Shown here in pieces: positions 24,831 through 37,192 of a stretch of 64,000 nt of DNA; the stretch's first letter is position 1, and each line of letters opens with the position of its first letter. The notes under the pieces are model-generated. The model had not been told where the DNA came from. It ran no database searches and saw nothing but the letters and a program-made list of their open reading frames with translations. The translations under genes and the position numbers were made by a program. This DNA comes from Sipunculus nudus (taxonomy: Eukaryota > Annelida > Sipuncula > Golfingiida > Sipunculidae): contig CM049311.1 of NCBI GenBank assembly GCA_026874595.1, positions 41,047,676-41,111,675 of the forward strand, in the 5' to 3' direction.

Positions 24831-25739
24831 AAATTTACAGTATTGACAGTACCCATTGTATTTCAATGTGACCGGGTGCGGTCGACAACAAACAACGGGG
24901 ATCCATGCTGCCGGGAAAACATTTTTTATTCTCCCAAATAACAGTAGTGCACAATATGTGTCCATACAGTGGTGACAGTTCACAAGTACTTATGACGAAA
25001 AGGTTGGTTGTAACACAGAAAAAAGGGAGGCTGGTACCTGTATAAAAACACAAAATATTACATGGTATAAGTTACCAGCACAGAAAACTTGTATAAAATA
25101 ACAATTGTCAGTAGCATTACCAATGTAGCTTAAACACTTGTACACCAATCATCATTGGACATGGACAGTAGATGTCTCTCATATCAGACATGTATGTGGA
25201 AACTCTGCATATATACTTCACCACTAAGCCATATAAAAATATGCAATAAAGAATATAGGCCTACTTATCTCAGAATTACATGAACTTTGTATCACCAAAA
25301 GTAGGTCAAAAGTAGGTCAAGGTTACTTTCATAACTTATTTCAAAGTGAACAAAGTTAAATGCACTAAACAGGTTATTCTGCTGTATCCATATCCATAGC
25401 CATATGTTAATTATATCTGACAATAACATATTATAAAATACAAACCGACTTTAGTAAACACCATAAATAAAATGATTATGACCACTATCAAAAATCATAA
25501 TGTTTAAACATACACAGTACTGATACAATCCTGACAAAAGTTCAACACCTTGTTAATGAAAATTGATCTCCACTTTAACTGCTACTCAATCACGCGTGTA
25601 TCACGTAACACGGGTTAAAATTGAAATGTTTTGACTAACGAATATTTATATTACTAAAGTTACATCTTTAATGTACTGACACTCCGTATCAACATGAATG
25701 ATGGACAAAATAAGGCAATTAGCATATCCAGTGATAATA

Positions 25740-27755
25740 AATACAAAAACTAGACGACCTGAGGTCGAACGCTTGCCGGAATTCGGAAGTGAAACACAGA
25801 CGGACAGACAGAACATATTGTCGGTTTTCTATTAATGGAATGACTCTCAGGGACATTGCTGAGAATATGTGGCCCGTAGAATGACATATGAGACAAAAGA
25901 ACAGACAAGCAGACAAAGCTGACAACAAAAGACGAACAGACAGACATACTGACTTTGTGAGACAAGATTGAAACCAGATGACATAACCTAGTTATTGAGA
26001 AGATTCAAAGGAAGAAAATGAGTTATAATTTATGTAATTTAGATTTATAGTTTTGGAGGTATGGCGAATTAATGATATACTTGGGAGGCTCGACTGTAGC
26101 GCCCTCTAGCAGACATATTCCGAAGACGACAAATGCGTTTCGTATGACATGAGATGTCCGAGTTTCAAAAGGATTCCGTCAAAGCTGTGGCCTGTAGAAT
26201 GCTATATGTAAGGCGTAAGAACCAGCAAGCAGGCGACTTTGAGGATAACGGACAAACAGATGGACACACTGACAAAGTGACAGAAGATTGAAACCAGATG
26301 CCTTAATCAGGTTATGGAGAAGACTCAAAGGAAGAAAATAAGCTATAGTTTATGTAACTGAGGCTTTGGGTGTAGAGATATGGCCAATACAATGGTATGT
26401 GTGTTTGGGTCGTGTGCAGCGCCCACTAGGGGCCATATCCGGAAAATGAAAAATTCATTTCTAGATATTAGTGTAAGACATAAGATGTAATAGTTTCAAA
26501 AGGATTCCGTCAAAACTGTGGCCTATAGAATGCTATATGTGAGACGCAAGAGCCAACAAGCAGGCGAATTTGAGGACAACTGACAAACAGACAAAAACAC
26601 TGACAAAGTGACTCAAGATTGAGTTCAGATGACTTATTAGTAACTCCAGGTTATGGAGAAGACTGAAAGGAAGAAAAAAGCTACAGTTTATGTAACTGAG
26701 GTTTATAGTTTTGGAGATATTGCCAAAGCATGATATGTTGGGAGAGGTTCGAGTTCAGCGCCCCCTAGCGGCCATATCCGGAAAATGAAAAATTGGTTTC
26801 GAGATATTAGTGTAAGACTTAAGATGTAATAGTTTCAAAAGGATTCTTTCAAAACTGTGGCCTGTAGAATGCTATATGTGAGACGCAAGAGCAAGCAGGC
26901 GAATTTGAGGACAACTGACAAACAGACAGACACACTGACAAAGTGTCACAAAATTGTGACTAGATGACTACACTAGGTTATGGAGAAGACTCAGAGGAAG
27001 AAAATAAGCTATAGTTTATGTAATTGAGGCTTATAATTTTGGAGATATGGCTAAAATATGATATGTTCGGGAGGTTCGCATCCAGCGCCCCCTAGCGACC
27101 CTATTCAAAAAATGAAAAAACAATTTCGAGATACTAGTGTAGGACTTATAATTTGTCAGTTTCAAAAAGATTCCTGCAATAATGTGGCCTTTGGCGCAAG
27201 ATGAATGAAATCTCAAAATATCTCTATTCATGAGATATTTTACGAGACACTGCAAGACTTGTAATCAAATATTGTAGTACTAGTTGAATGCTACCTGATG
27301 CAAAAAACTAGATCACTCTAGCTTTAAAACTGACAAAGTTAGAAAAATAAGACCCCTTATATTCGAATATCATGACATTCCCCCAAAGTTTGTTACCATG
27401 GTTACGGCAAATTTGAGTCAGCTACACACCAGATTGCAGGCCTTGGAATGACGATTAAAATGAGCTATTGTTGAAGTAGATACGACTTATAGTCACAAAG
27501 ATATGAAGAAAAAAACGTTTTGAGAAGTTTTGACGACCTTGACCTTGACATTTGACCTATTTTACCAAAAACAATAGGGCACCTAGAAATTATGTTTTTC
27601 ATCATCCCTGTAAGTTTCAAGGTGATTGTGGCAAAATTGTGGCCAGGAGAGTGCAGACAAACAAACAGACAGACAGACAAACAGACAGACAAACAGACAT
27701 ACGCAATTGACCAATATGCTTGCCGAAATCTTTGATTCCGGCAAGCAATAAATTA
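25740..27755. repeat. Tandem array, roughly 320-bp units, ending in a GCTTGCCGGAAT hairpin
   Basis: About four units share AGACTCAAAGGAAGAAAAT, AGCTATAGTTTATGTAA, GGAGATATGGC, GCGCCCCCTAGCGGCC, TTTCAAAAGGATTC, GTGGCCTGTAGAATGCTATA and an ACAGACAGACA linker (linkers near 25,930, 26,265, 26,590 and 26,920). The right end has a further unit with GACCTTGACCTTGACATTTGACC (27,536-27,558) and a long CAGACAGACAAACAGACA run. It closes with a hairpin, GCTTGCCGAAATC and its complement, at 27,719-27,748. The left end carries GCTTGCCGGAATTCGG at 25,772. No gene is supported in this stretch. Confidence 0.88.
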
Positions 27756-28249
27756 GTTTCTAGGCCGTGTTACTGTAAACTGCGCATTAAGCTGGTTAAG
27801 ACAAATTCTGACATCAGCGTTCATTGGTAAAATCTAAACCGGCCTCCCATCCTCGATGGAATTAAACATAAACACAATAAATATGGTACATAAACCTCGG
27901 CCGATCATAAAATAAGGTTTCAACGATGGACAGAACATCGGACAAGCGTAGACAAGTCTTTCATCAGCTTATAACAGGCACAATCCCATCGGTTCGACAC
28001 ACAAACCTCCGTGACGGCCATGTTCCTGATCTCGTATGCAAAGTTGTCTAGTCACGTGATCCTACCTAGAAGCAGAATAGTTCCCAACTGGGCCACAGAT
28101 GTCGCCCCCTCTCGGTCCTGAGAACGATACATCGCAAGTCGCGGTCTCCACGTTACATCAAATATCTGACATGACAACTGACAAGATACTCTGTTGTCCT
28201 GTCACATCAACATCTTTAATGCTGCTGTCTTACATCAATAAATTACAGT
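27756..28249. other. No gene seen
   Basis: Interior of the 5.5-kb element. It has a somewhat higher GC stretch near 27,830-28,150 and no supported frame. Confidence 0.4.
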
Positions 28250-28470
28250 AGACAATTTTATCACAACAACATTTATCTGAATATTTATTGTACAAGATTT
28301 ACATATACATATGAATAGATATATATGGCATACATGAAGCACTTATTAAATATCAGATGTGTTCAGTACCAATATAACCAGGTGTTACTGAAATGCCATT
28401 CCTTTTTAGTTGATCGCCTAAATTTTTAAACCTTTACTGCTCAGAACATCACTAAAGTAAAATATAAATA
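28250..28470. repeat. Direct repeat partner of 24,590-24,830
   Basis: This is the second copy described at 24,590. The clearest shared block is TTTTAAACCTTTACTGCTCAG at its right end. Confidence 0.65.
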
Positions 28471-29008
28471 GGCTTGTAGAAGTAAGAACCCCCTCACATG
28501 GCTTGTTTCTTAGTTCTAAAGGTTAACGTTCTCTTTCACCTACAACAAATCTGTAATAAGGGTAAACTTTGAAAAATTATACAACAAAAGCTGAGTGAGA
28601 TATTGCTTGAAATGTAAATAATATCTGAATTTCTATAAAATAGTAACACTAAAGCACTAATGGGTAAATCAAAATATTACATGTTGAAAGTTACTAATAA
28701 ATTGTTTTTTTTTTCCACAGTTTTATTCCTGACTTATGAGGAAAATTGCAAGACAAACATATATTCAGTATCTACTCGCTCACTTCTCACCAAGTACATA
28801 GTGGTACAATCTTATGAAATCATTGGTGTAATTGATTGCCAAACCATGATATAGTACCTGTAGTTATCAAAACCCACAATAACTACATCGATCATCAGAG
28901 AGGATCAAAGGGGTCTATTGCAAAACAATTACACAATCAACAGTGTGTACACTGCATTAATCATCTGACCTGGTCAGTCAATGAAATGCAAATACCTGCT
29001 TATGAATA
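28471..29008. other. No gene seen
   Basis: Interior of the 5.5-kb element. Two small frames at 28,660-28,854 and 28,836-29,042 have no recognisable domain, and the second runs into the dispersed repeat that follows. Confidence 0.4.
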
Positions 29009-29434
29009 CGCTCCCGAGGCAGCGGAAATCTTGCGCTTCTAAAGAAGTTTATGATGCACTTGAACACCAGATGGTGGGTCTGTGTGCTGAAAAAAACTGC
29101 TGATGTGACTAACAGTCAACCAAATGCCAGTGAACCAACACTCGACAGGCATCAGGCTCCGCCCAGAAACTATGTGAGGGGCCATTCTTTCTGAGACTGT
29201 GGCCTGTTCAAACGGCTGCCGGGGCGATGAGCTGTTACTCAAAACGAAATGAACAACATCGGCTCCGTGTATTCCTCGCTTGACTGGTAAACCGTTTTGT
29301 CTTCCAGCATAGGGTCTCGTCTGATTGGACCAAATACAGTGCTCCCCTCTGGTGTAGCGATTCAAGATACGAGGTCAAAACAAACTTATAGGTAGTAGGC
29401 CTATAAGTAAAGCGCTGTGTAAAGAGCGTAGCTT
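29009..29434 (-). repeat. Dispersed repeat, short copy (long inverted copy at 53.36-54.06 kb)
   Basis: Landmarks in this copy reappear in reverse complement at 53,358-54,056. They are GAGGCAGCGGAAATCTTGCG, CTTCTAAAGAAG, a 'caccagatgg' block, CTCGACAGGCATC.GGCTCCGCCC, the 'ggcctgttca' block, AAAACGAAATGAAC, CCGTGTATTCCTCGCTTG, the 'ctgattggac' block, CAGTGCTCCCCTCT, ATACGAGGTCA, GGCCTATA and GCGCTGTGTAAAGAGCGTAG. The 108-codon minus-strand frame in it is part of the repeat and has no protein support. This copy is about 270 bp shorter than the other. Confidence 0.88.
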
Positions 29435-29640
29435 ATGAAATACATGTAGTGTAAGTGTATGCATTCCAGTGCATAAGAATTAAATTTTTTAACATACAAT
29501 TTGATTTATATTTCATGAAATGTGATGCTGCATTTCGGTGTTTTCAATTTTCAAGTTAAAAATCCAATCCTGTTACCTGTTTTTTTTTTAATTCAGCATC
29601 ATTTACTGACCATTACTACTAGGTCTTGAATGTCACATAT
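29435..29640. other. No gene seen
   Basis: Short AT-rich linker inside the 5.5-kb element. Confidence 0.3.
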
Positions 29641-30034
29641 TTATAGGCATCTGACACTCAGTTCAACTCAGTTGAAGCATATCACTTACAGGATTGTCGG
29701 CTGCGCAGAGGCTGGACTGAGGAAAGTCACAGACTGTCCAGGCTCTTAAACTCAGCAGCCGACATTGTCGGCTGCCTATAGACATTTCCATTAATAAATT
29801 ATTTGAATGGAAACCCCACATTTGAGTAACAAATTAAAAGGTCAGTAGAACAACTCGTGTAGGTACACTGTTACATCTCTAGTATAAAATACTCAATTCT
29901 GGTATATAATACTCAAATCTTCATTACAAAAAATAAAAGGAAAACACATCATATCAAAACTATATATCATTGCAAGAATGAAACATTTCAAACGGCGATC
30001 TAACAAGGACAGAAAAGTAAAACACAGTGTTCTA

Positions 30035-30450
30035 AGGTTAAAGGGGCCCAGTCACCTGTCTGACCTTTATAAAGGTAATTCCTTAGAGCTTTATAAATAT
30101 AGGCCAAAAAACATGAATATCACCGCACACATGCGGCTTGTTTTGTTTATATTATCGTGTTTATAATATATAGGGGCCCGCTAAAATAACCAAAACAAAT
30201 TCAACAAGGGCATCAGGTGACAATTCAAATAAGCCAGAGCTATGCAAATAGCGTTTTGCAACAAGTGACCTTTCTACCTCGGCATATATGCAACCTGCCA
30301 ACTTAGGTAATATGTTTTTCCCCGCATGTCAAAATTGCTGTGTTTACAAATATTGCTGTGTTTACAAACACGTTATTGATATACAAGTTCATACATCCTT
30401 CACGGAGGCGTTATAAGATCTTTTCATAACAAGAATTACCTTTAGATCAT
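30035..30450 (+). repeat. Dispersed repeat, copy 2 (copy 1 at 1.9-2.25 kb)
   Basis: Same family and orientation as 1,905-2,255. A 'caaaattgctgtgtttacaaa' stretch near its end is duplicated locally (30,329-30,368). Confidence 0.8.
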
Positions 30451-30825
30451 ATATAAACACAGAGAAAAGCAGTTATCACATAATTTCCTTTTTCAAAAGG
30501 CAGGTGAATAGTTCCCTTTAAGATATTCAACTTCCTTGTAACCTCGTTGCCAATTATGGCACCTGGGAGTGTCTCATAGCACAAATTAAAACTAGTTCAT
30601 GGTTAGGATTCGTAATGGCTCTACATTAAACGCCTTTTACTCCCTGAGCTACTAACTTCGCCATGCTTACTTCTTGGCGCTCCGTCACTGCGCTAAGTAA
30701 TACTAAAGTTACAAACATTTTTGTAGAAACACCTTTTTAAACGTGTACGCATGTATGACCATTAAAACTTGTGGATAAAACTAAATAGCACAAAATTACA
30801 TGACGTACATTATTCGATGTCATTC
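30451..30825. other. No gene seen
   Basis: About 370 bases of AT-rich sequence with no supported feature. Confidence 0.3.
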
Positions 30826-31507
30826 CAAATGGACGGGTTTCAGGTAGACGGGTTGGGTTTTTTCGACTTCTGGACGGGTCCCAGTTGGGCGGGTCCCAGT
30901 CCGAAGTTTTATCAAAAACGTAAGGATTAAAGGTAAAACAAAGGCTAATAAATGCATTATATTTTATATATATTATTTTGAATGCATATATATATGAAAA
31001 TACCAAACAGTTTGAAACGTCCTTAAGGATGAACGGCTTATTCGCATACAGACGACCCGGCTAAATGGTGACGCCGACATCATGTGTAAGCATTACAATG
31101 TCTCATGTTAATATCACTTACTTTGCAATATCAAGGGTGTTTTGTTGTCTTTTTGTCTTCTTATACTTCATATACATGGGGTTTTAACCGTATTAATTTT
31201 AGATGTGATCATAAGAGGCAGTTCATAATTTTCTGTGACATGTGTAAAGAATTAATATATATGCATTGCTTACTTGTCGTTATAATTCGTAGCATCATTA
31301 AATTATTCTTGTGGATGCCGAAATACTGATTTGGTCAATAAAATGTGACTTGCCCTTATTCGAATGACTGAGCTACGTGTTCAGTCAATGAAATATGAGT
31401 TGTTAATTTTAAATGTTTCATATTTTCCTTCAATAAATATCTCTTGGTAATTAAATTAAAAGCTTGTTTACGGATATGTACATCATACATTGCCTAAAGT
31501 ATATAAC

Positions 31508-31510
<3 letters not shown>

Positions 31511-31545
<35 letters not shown>
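31511..31545. repeat. (TA)n microsatellite
   Basis: About 35 bases of alternating TA. The Ile-Tyr run in the overlapping frame is an artefact. Confidence 0.95.
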
Positions 31546-31548
<3 letters not shown>

Positions 31549-31750
31549 TGTTGACCTTAATAGGAATGAGAAACTGTACATCCCATATTACCGCGCTTCA
31601 GATGGAAACCACACCCTATATTAGTGCAGCTTATTGTAAATTAACTAATTACTGTGATTAGGTTCCGTTCCGTACTGATTGTCTGATCCATCTAGTAAGT
31701 GTTATGATCAGGGCACGGTAGCCTTTGATAGATATTCAGTTGGTTAACAT

Positions 31751-31907
31751 TTCTCTTTCTCTCTCTCTGTTCATTATCTCTTTCTGTCTCTCCTTCCTCT
31801 CAAGTTATCGCATAAAAGTATTCTCTCTTCTTTCTCTCTTTCATTTCCTTTTCCTAATAAGTGAAAATGTGAAAATATAACAGAGAGAGAGAGAGAGAGA
31901 GAGAGAA
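31751..31907. repeat. Pyrimidine-rich tract followed by a (GA)n tract
   Basis: A CTTTCTCTCTCTCTC-type strand from 31,751 to about 31,850 is followed by (GA)n at 31,882-31,906. Such mirror polypyrimidine and polypurine tracts can adopt unusual DNA structure. Confidence 0.85.
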
Positions 31908-32520
31908 GACCAACCGTATCCAAAATAAAGACGACAACACATACACACATATATATATATGTATATTTAGATGCATAAAGCCATTTTTCCGCTCGTTGTC
32001 ATCAAATTAAAGGCGGGACCGCGAGAAATAATTGTTTTACGCTTTGTTTTCTTTTTGTGTGTTTGTGTCTTATTAATTACCAAAACGCTTATCAAAAGGA
32101 AATCTGCTATTTTTACTGCATTTATGAAATGCCTTGCCGCAACAATCATTGTGAAACGCAACTTAATTAGTCCCGTTATTTATTCAAACATTTACGTTTA
32201 TTGTTGAGTGCTTACAGGGAAAGCTCTCCTTTGAAATGCAGTGACCGTGTCAGAGATGCAGGTTTCTCTATCATGTATCCCTGCTATGGTACGGGTTTCC
32301 AAACTGTAATCCTACTCTGCATGATTTCTTGGATGTGCATATTTTTTAACTGACAAGTTGACAGTTCATTGATTAATGTGTTGTATAGGATTAAAAATAC
32401 AAATTCACCCAAATCTTAGCTTACCTGTATATATATAATTGTAACAACATTCACCTGATGATCGGGTCGCATCCCGTGAAACAGTCTGTAGTGAATTTAC
32501 AGTGTTGTTTTTCTTCAGTT

Positions 32521-32528
32521 ATATATAA

Positions 32529-32582
<54 letters not shown>
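32521..32582. repeat. (TA)n microsatellite
   Basis: About 62 bases, interrupted by two TAAATA steps at the start. Confidence 0.95.
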
Positions 32583-32584
<2 letters not shown>

Positions 32585-33032
32585 CATATGTACATAAGTT
32601 GGCCCAACATATCGGCCGCACATCGATTGTTAAAGTAGACGTCCGTTATTTATTTGACACTTAAATGTATCATGATTTGTTATTGTCACTCTGAAGATAC
32701 TAACGATACGGATAACATCGGAGATCACGAAACAGACGCCAGGTAAGAAATATGACAACACAAAAAATCGAAAGCGTTTAAAATATTAATTCATGTACAT
32801 GGGTATCATAGATTGCATTAAATTTCACACCTTTACCGTTTTAGATCAACAGATTTCGAATTTTATGATTTTATTTGCTTGTTCATAAGTAGTCATATCC
32901 TCGGCTACTTAATTTTATGATCACGTCACGTAAATAATTATTACAAAGCGTCTAAATGGGACTCGTCCAACTGGGACCCGTCCAAATGGGACCGTCTATT
33001 TGGGAACCCTCCAACTGACACATAATCAATCA

Positions 33033-33035
<3 letters not shown>

Positions 33036-33089
<54 letters not shown>

Positions 33090-33144
33090 TAGTTAAAAGC
33101 TCTCAGTTTATATATATATATAAACTGAGAGCTTTTAACTGAAC
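33036..33144. repeat. (TA)n tract followed by a 58-bp palindrome
   Basis: (TA)n runs from 33,036 to 33,086. Directly after it, 33,087-33,144 is an inverted repeat: GTT(T/C)AGTTAAAAGCTCTCAG, then a short TA run, then the complement CTGAGAGCTTTTAACT. This may be a single foldback unit generated next to the microsatellite. Confidence 0.9.
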
Positions 33145-33271
33145 TACTTTGTGTAATGACATGTCATAAAAATATATTGAAGTTATCTGACATTTATGCA
33201 CTATAGACTGGTGCTGGCTCACATCAGCAACACTCACCCTAGAAATCACATTTGATGTCAATCAGAGTTGG

Positions 33272-33355
33272 GTCCAAATGCATTTAAACTTGCATTTGCA
33301 TTTAAATGCAACGATTTGGAAAAGCCCTCATTTGCATTTGCATTTAAATGCCAGG
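33272..33355. repeat. ATTTGCAT-rich segment
   Basis: Overlapping TTGCATTTGCATTTAAATGC motifs occur twice. They contain three matches to ATTTGCAT, the octamer core bound by POU-type factors. Whether they bind anything here is unknown. It may simply be a short repeat. Confidence 0.5.
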
Positions 33356-36300
33356 CTGATGTAGTGCGTATATATATATATATTACTGCATAAAAAAAAG
33401 AAAATGCAAGAAAGAACAAATTGAAGTAGGTGGCATCATGTACAAGCTTTAGCATGCAGTATATCGCAGTTTTAAGAAATGACTTTTTTCCTCATACTTA
33501 ACTAGAATGTTTAAAGTTAATCCATGTAACTGCTGTTTGGAAAATGGTTACGTGCGAATTTTAATTCAAGGTGGTCCAGTTATACTGAAATGCGTCTAAC
33601 TAAAATTTCTAATTCAGATTTGTGGTCTGATGCTAAATATAAAATGACCACGAATAACTGTAGAATGGTTTTATTGATAAATTTATGATTTTCAAAATTA
33701 CTAAATATTGAATATTTTTTTCCGTTTAATGGGTATTATCATTTTTCTTTCATAGGATAGACTAGATTCAAGATCAATATGATTGATTTTTTTCCCGTTT
33801 AATGGTTGTCAACATTTTTCTTTCAAAGGATAATCTAGATTCAAGATCAATATGTTTAGTCAATTCAAGGTCAATTCATGCTACCCATATAAGGAATTCA
33901 TTTATTAAGAAATGTAAAAAATGAATATGCCTATAAACCAAAGTGGACCATCCAATTCGAAATTTTACAACTCTTGGCAAATATTGTAAAGAGAGGGTCG
34001 CCTTAAATTTATTCAAACTTCATTTTTATGATCCATTGCAAAATACTGAAAAGCTCAAAATTAACTCTGAAGAAATATTTGCCAAACCCAATTGAAATAA
34101 CTTAAAATAAAGTGCAAATATACAAAAACACAAGCCTAAAGAGTCATGTCCCTCAATTGATCAGCATAAACTGATCGTATAAATCCTAACCCCTCTAAGA
34201 GAGGAACAAAAATGACGATGATATGCAGAACGGAAGAATTCTGTTAAAGGAACTTGAAGTTATTTCGAAAAATTACAGAGATGCTCTTAAGAGTTCAGGA
34301 CATTGTTAAAGATAGGATCCAATTGACATTTATCCTTGCATGGTGTAAAAGATGTGGATAAAGGTGTTGATGAGATATTATATTTATCACTATCCAAACC
34401 AGCTTTTTGCCCGGCACAAATTGTTATTTGTTGTTATTTAATGAGGGTTTGTATCCAAATCATGATAATTATGAAACACAAATCCCGGTTAAGCCACAGA
34501 CCTACTGCCATAGATGAATCTATCCAAGGTCAAGGATTATTTGATCTGATCATCAGCTCTTAATGATTTTGTACTAAATATGATAATGAAATATTATTCT
34601 GAAAGCAGGGTTGTAAAATTCATGACAGCAATGCTCGTTTAAATGCGGTCCATTAGTTCTTATATAGAAAGCAAGGCAATTTATTTATTAAACAACCCTA
34701 GGTACAAAGAGAGGCGTGACTTCCAACGTGATTCATATTATGTTTCTAGACCTTGAACCCATAGAATAAAAATTCCTGTGGCCTGTGTTCTTTCAAGAAG
34801 AATCAGTTAACATCTGATTAGAGGTTTGACAAGAATATTCTTGGTCTGGTAGATACGATTTGTGCCCTGCCGATAATTTGTATTTATACACTAATAAATG
34901 ATACCACACTTTGGTATTCATGTGACTCGCTCCTGCGACCAAGGAGGTTCTGTTTTCAGCTCGGTATGATTATTGCTTGCTAGAATATAGGAATCGGCCG
35001 GCCTATGGTTCAGTTGACTCAATTTTGGATGTACATCGCTAACTTTTTTTTGTCTCTTTGTTTATCTGTACACACTCTACATATCACACGTTTGATATAA
35101 TCAAATAAAAACATCAGATTATTTTCAAGCAGGTTCACCTCTGTTGTAAATCACTGAAAACTCGCGCTGGGTGAGTGCTGGGTTTCTGATCGTCCAATTA
35201 AGAGCTTCATCATCAAGACCATGCATTAACAGACTGATTTTCACGAAACTTCGTGGAGTGCCAGACTGAAATATTAAAAAAAAACATTGAATATTGGTAC
35301 AAAAAGCGCATTACGGATCCAGTGGGTTATTTTGCATTGCAAGAGGTTTAATGCAATAATATGTGCCCTCTAGTTTACATTTTCTACAACTAGTTCTTTA
35401 TTGAACTGGAGGTGATGTGCACATCTATTTAACTAATACCATATATATGAGGAGATAAATAATGTGTCCATACATACTGTATCATGATAGAGAGATAAAC
35501 CTCACATTAATATACGACATTTTATTGAATTTACATACACCTGGCTGCAGTAAAATATTATCTATAACTTATCAATGGAATTCTATGTTGTCTTCAAGTA
35601 AAAAGATATCCTATGATTACTTATAAGTATTTTCTGAATCGGTCCTGATTTAAAAATAAGACGAGTTTAAAACACAGCAAAAACGGTTTTCGTTATTACT
35701 CAATTAGCTCCCACATCAATTACCCAACCAAATAAATGTATATAGTTAATCAACTGGTCTCCTCATTCTATTCGAGGGAATTTATTTGGCAATACATAGA
35801 GGGTATTTTGAAGTAAGTACATTGAATATTAAGTAAGTTAGGGAGATTTAAGTGACACCAGTCCCTTATCTGTGACAGTTCGGATGTTTCTTCCTGTGCC
35901 TAAACATGCCAATCTACAGATGCGATTTACCAAAAACGCCCTTAATTTTGATACTGGCATCAGGCAGACTTAAACTAGATACCCATACGAACATATTTTA
36001 CATATTTTGGTGCCTCTATCTCCTTAAATATGGCCCTTTTCAAAGGTCCCCTACAGTCATGTAAGAGACACTATAAACAGTTTAAACATGAACAACGTTC
36101 TAGCTTTTCTCATCCATTGGTTTTAGCACATCTCCGCTCAGATATAGTTGTATTTAAATCAATTTAAATGGGAAAACTGATCTTGGTAGAGTGATTATGA
36201 TTTGTTGATTAGTTATTTTTATGCTTACAAATATAAGAAGTTTCGTATGAATATATTTTAAGTTAAGTTCCTCGTTGTCTGCCGTTACCTGTTTTAGCGA

Positions 36301-37190
36301 TCATTTTCATGAATAAGGGGTAGGGGTACAAAAGGCATTGCTTCATATCTGTCTTTCACCTCAGCAACTTATGCATGTAACTAAAAGAAAGAGGAATAAT
36401 CATTTAAAATCTTAATGCTTTAAAAAGGTCTTTGTGTAAAAGCATACAGACACTGTGTTCACTTATGTGAGATTGTTCGAAAGAAATTTGGTTATATTTT
36501 GGTTCTTGTAAGCCATAATTGTTCACATATATGAATGATGGTTTTTTAATCAACTTTCTGTATCTTATTATGTTTGTGCATATAAATACCTACATTTTAA
36601 GATATAACTTGCTGTTTTAGTTCAATAGGGGACTGAGAGAGCCAAATTGGGCTTATCACGCAATAATCTATACAGCTCGTACAAAAAATGCTCCTTGCAA
36701 TATTGTGCAAGAGTGTCTAGATTGCCAACATTGGTTTTCTGATTCCCAAGATCTCTACCTCTACGAAAAATAAAGTGAACATTTTATATCAGCCCGGGCA
36801 ATTTTTTTTCAAAATTACTTGCTTTGGCCCCCTGACTAATACGGATTGTCTTCAGTTTGCCTTTAGGATTATTACCAGAACTTCACTTTTGGATTACAGC
36901 AAATTATTTTCCAGTTTAAATCGGACAATTCTCTGGAAATATTTATTTGAACTATTTACTGAATTATTTGTGCTAAAGGACTTTGGTTGAGCTGTGACAG
37001 TGGCGGTATCCAGAAATCAAAGCCTAGGATCCGGACACTCTGGTGATGTACATTTTTTATTATTGTTAAACTGTGTATTTGTATTGATTTAGTGTATTTT
37101 AATGTGAAGATTGTTCTAAGAATAAATTGTAATCATATGTTAACAAAAAACCACTGACTTCTTTATTCATTCCCCTAGACATTTCCCGCT
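33356..37190. other. No gene seen
   Basis: About 3.8 kb of AT-rich DNA. A near-duplicate of 'tccgtttaatggg.attatcatttttctttca.aggata' and 'tagattcaagatcaatatg' occurs at 33,720-33,782 and 33,793-33,853. Small frames (34,336-34,563 and 36,775-36,990) have no recognisable domain. Confidence 0.45.
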
Positions 37191-37192
37191 AC

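Larger units (their letters stand above)
24336..29815. mobile_element. 5.5-kb element bounded by imperfect inverted repeats with GCAGCCGACAAT motifs
   Basis: The left edge (about 24,336-24,526) carries two GCAGCCGACAATG motifs, AGTCTG..AGTCTG(C/T)G blocks, an 'actgatattactgagtgtcag' stretch and GCTGCCTAG. The right edge (about 29,640-29,815) carries the same items in reverse complement and the same order, including ATTGTCGGCTGCGCAG and CAGCCGACATTGTCGGCTGC. The interior has direct repeats and a 2-kb tandem array but no transposase or polymerase that I recognise. The element is therefore likely non-autonomous, or two nested elements. Confidence 0.65.
30826..33018. mobile_element. About 2.2-kb element with inverted GGACGGGTCCCAGTTGG ends
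   Basis: The left edge (30,826-30,905) has short repeats of GGACGGGT and GGACGGGTCCCAGTTGGGCG. The right edge (32,950-33,018) has their reverse complements, including CCAACTGGGACCCGTCC. The interior is AT-rich and holds two (TA)n tracts and pyrimidine and purine tracts, with no coding frame that I recognise. The ends, made of short repeated motifs in inverted orientation, fit a non-autonomous DNA transposon. The exact termini and target duplication are not determined. Confidence 0.6.

Noticed and set aside
29039-29365. 108-codon minus-strand frame as a gene
   Set aside because: It lies entirely within a dispersed repeat whose other copy does not keep the frame open.
31464-32664. Frames with Ile-Tyr runs at 31,464-31,661 and 32,458-32,664
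   Set aside because: Both are read through (TA)n tracts and have no domain.
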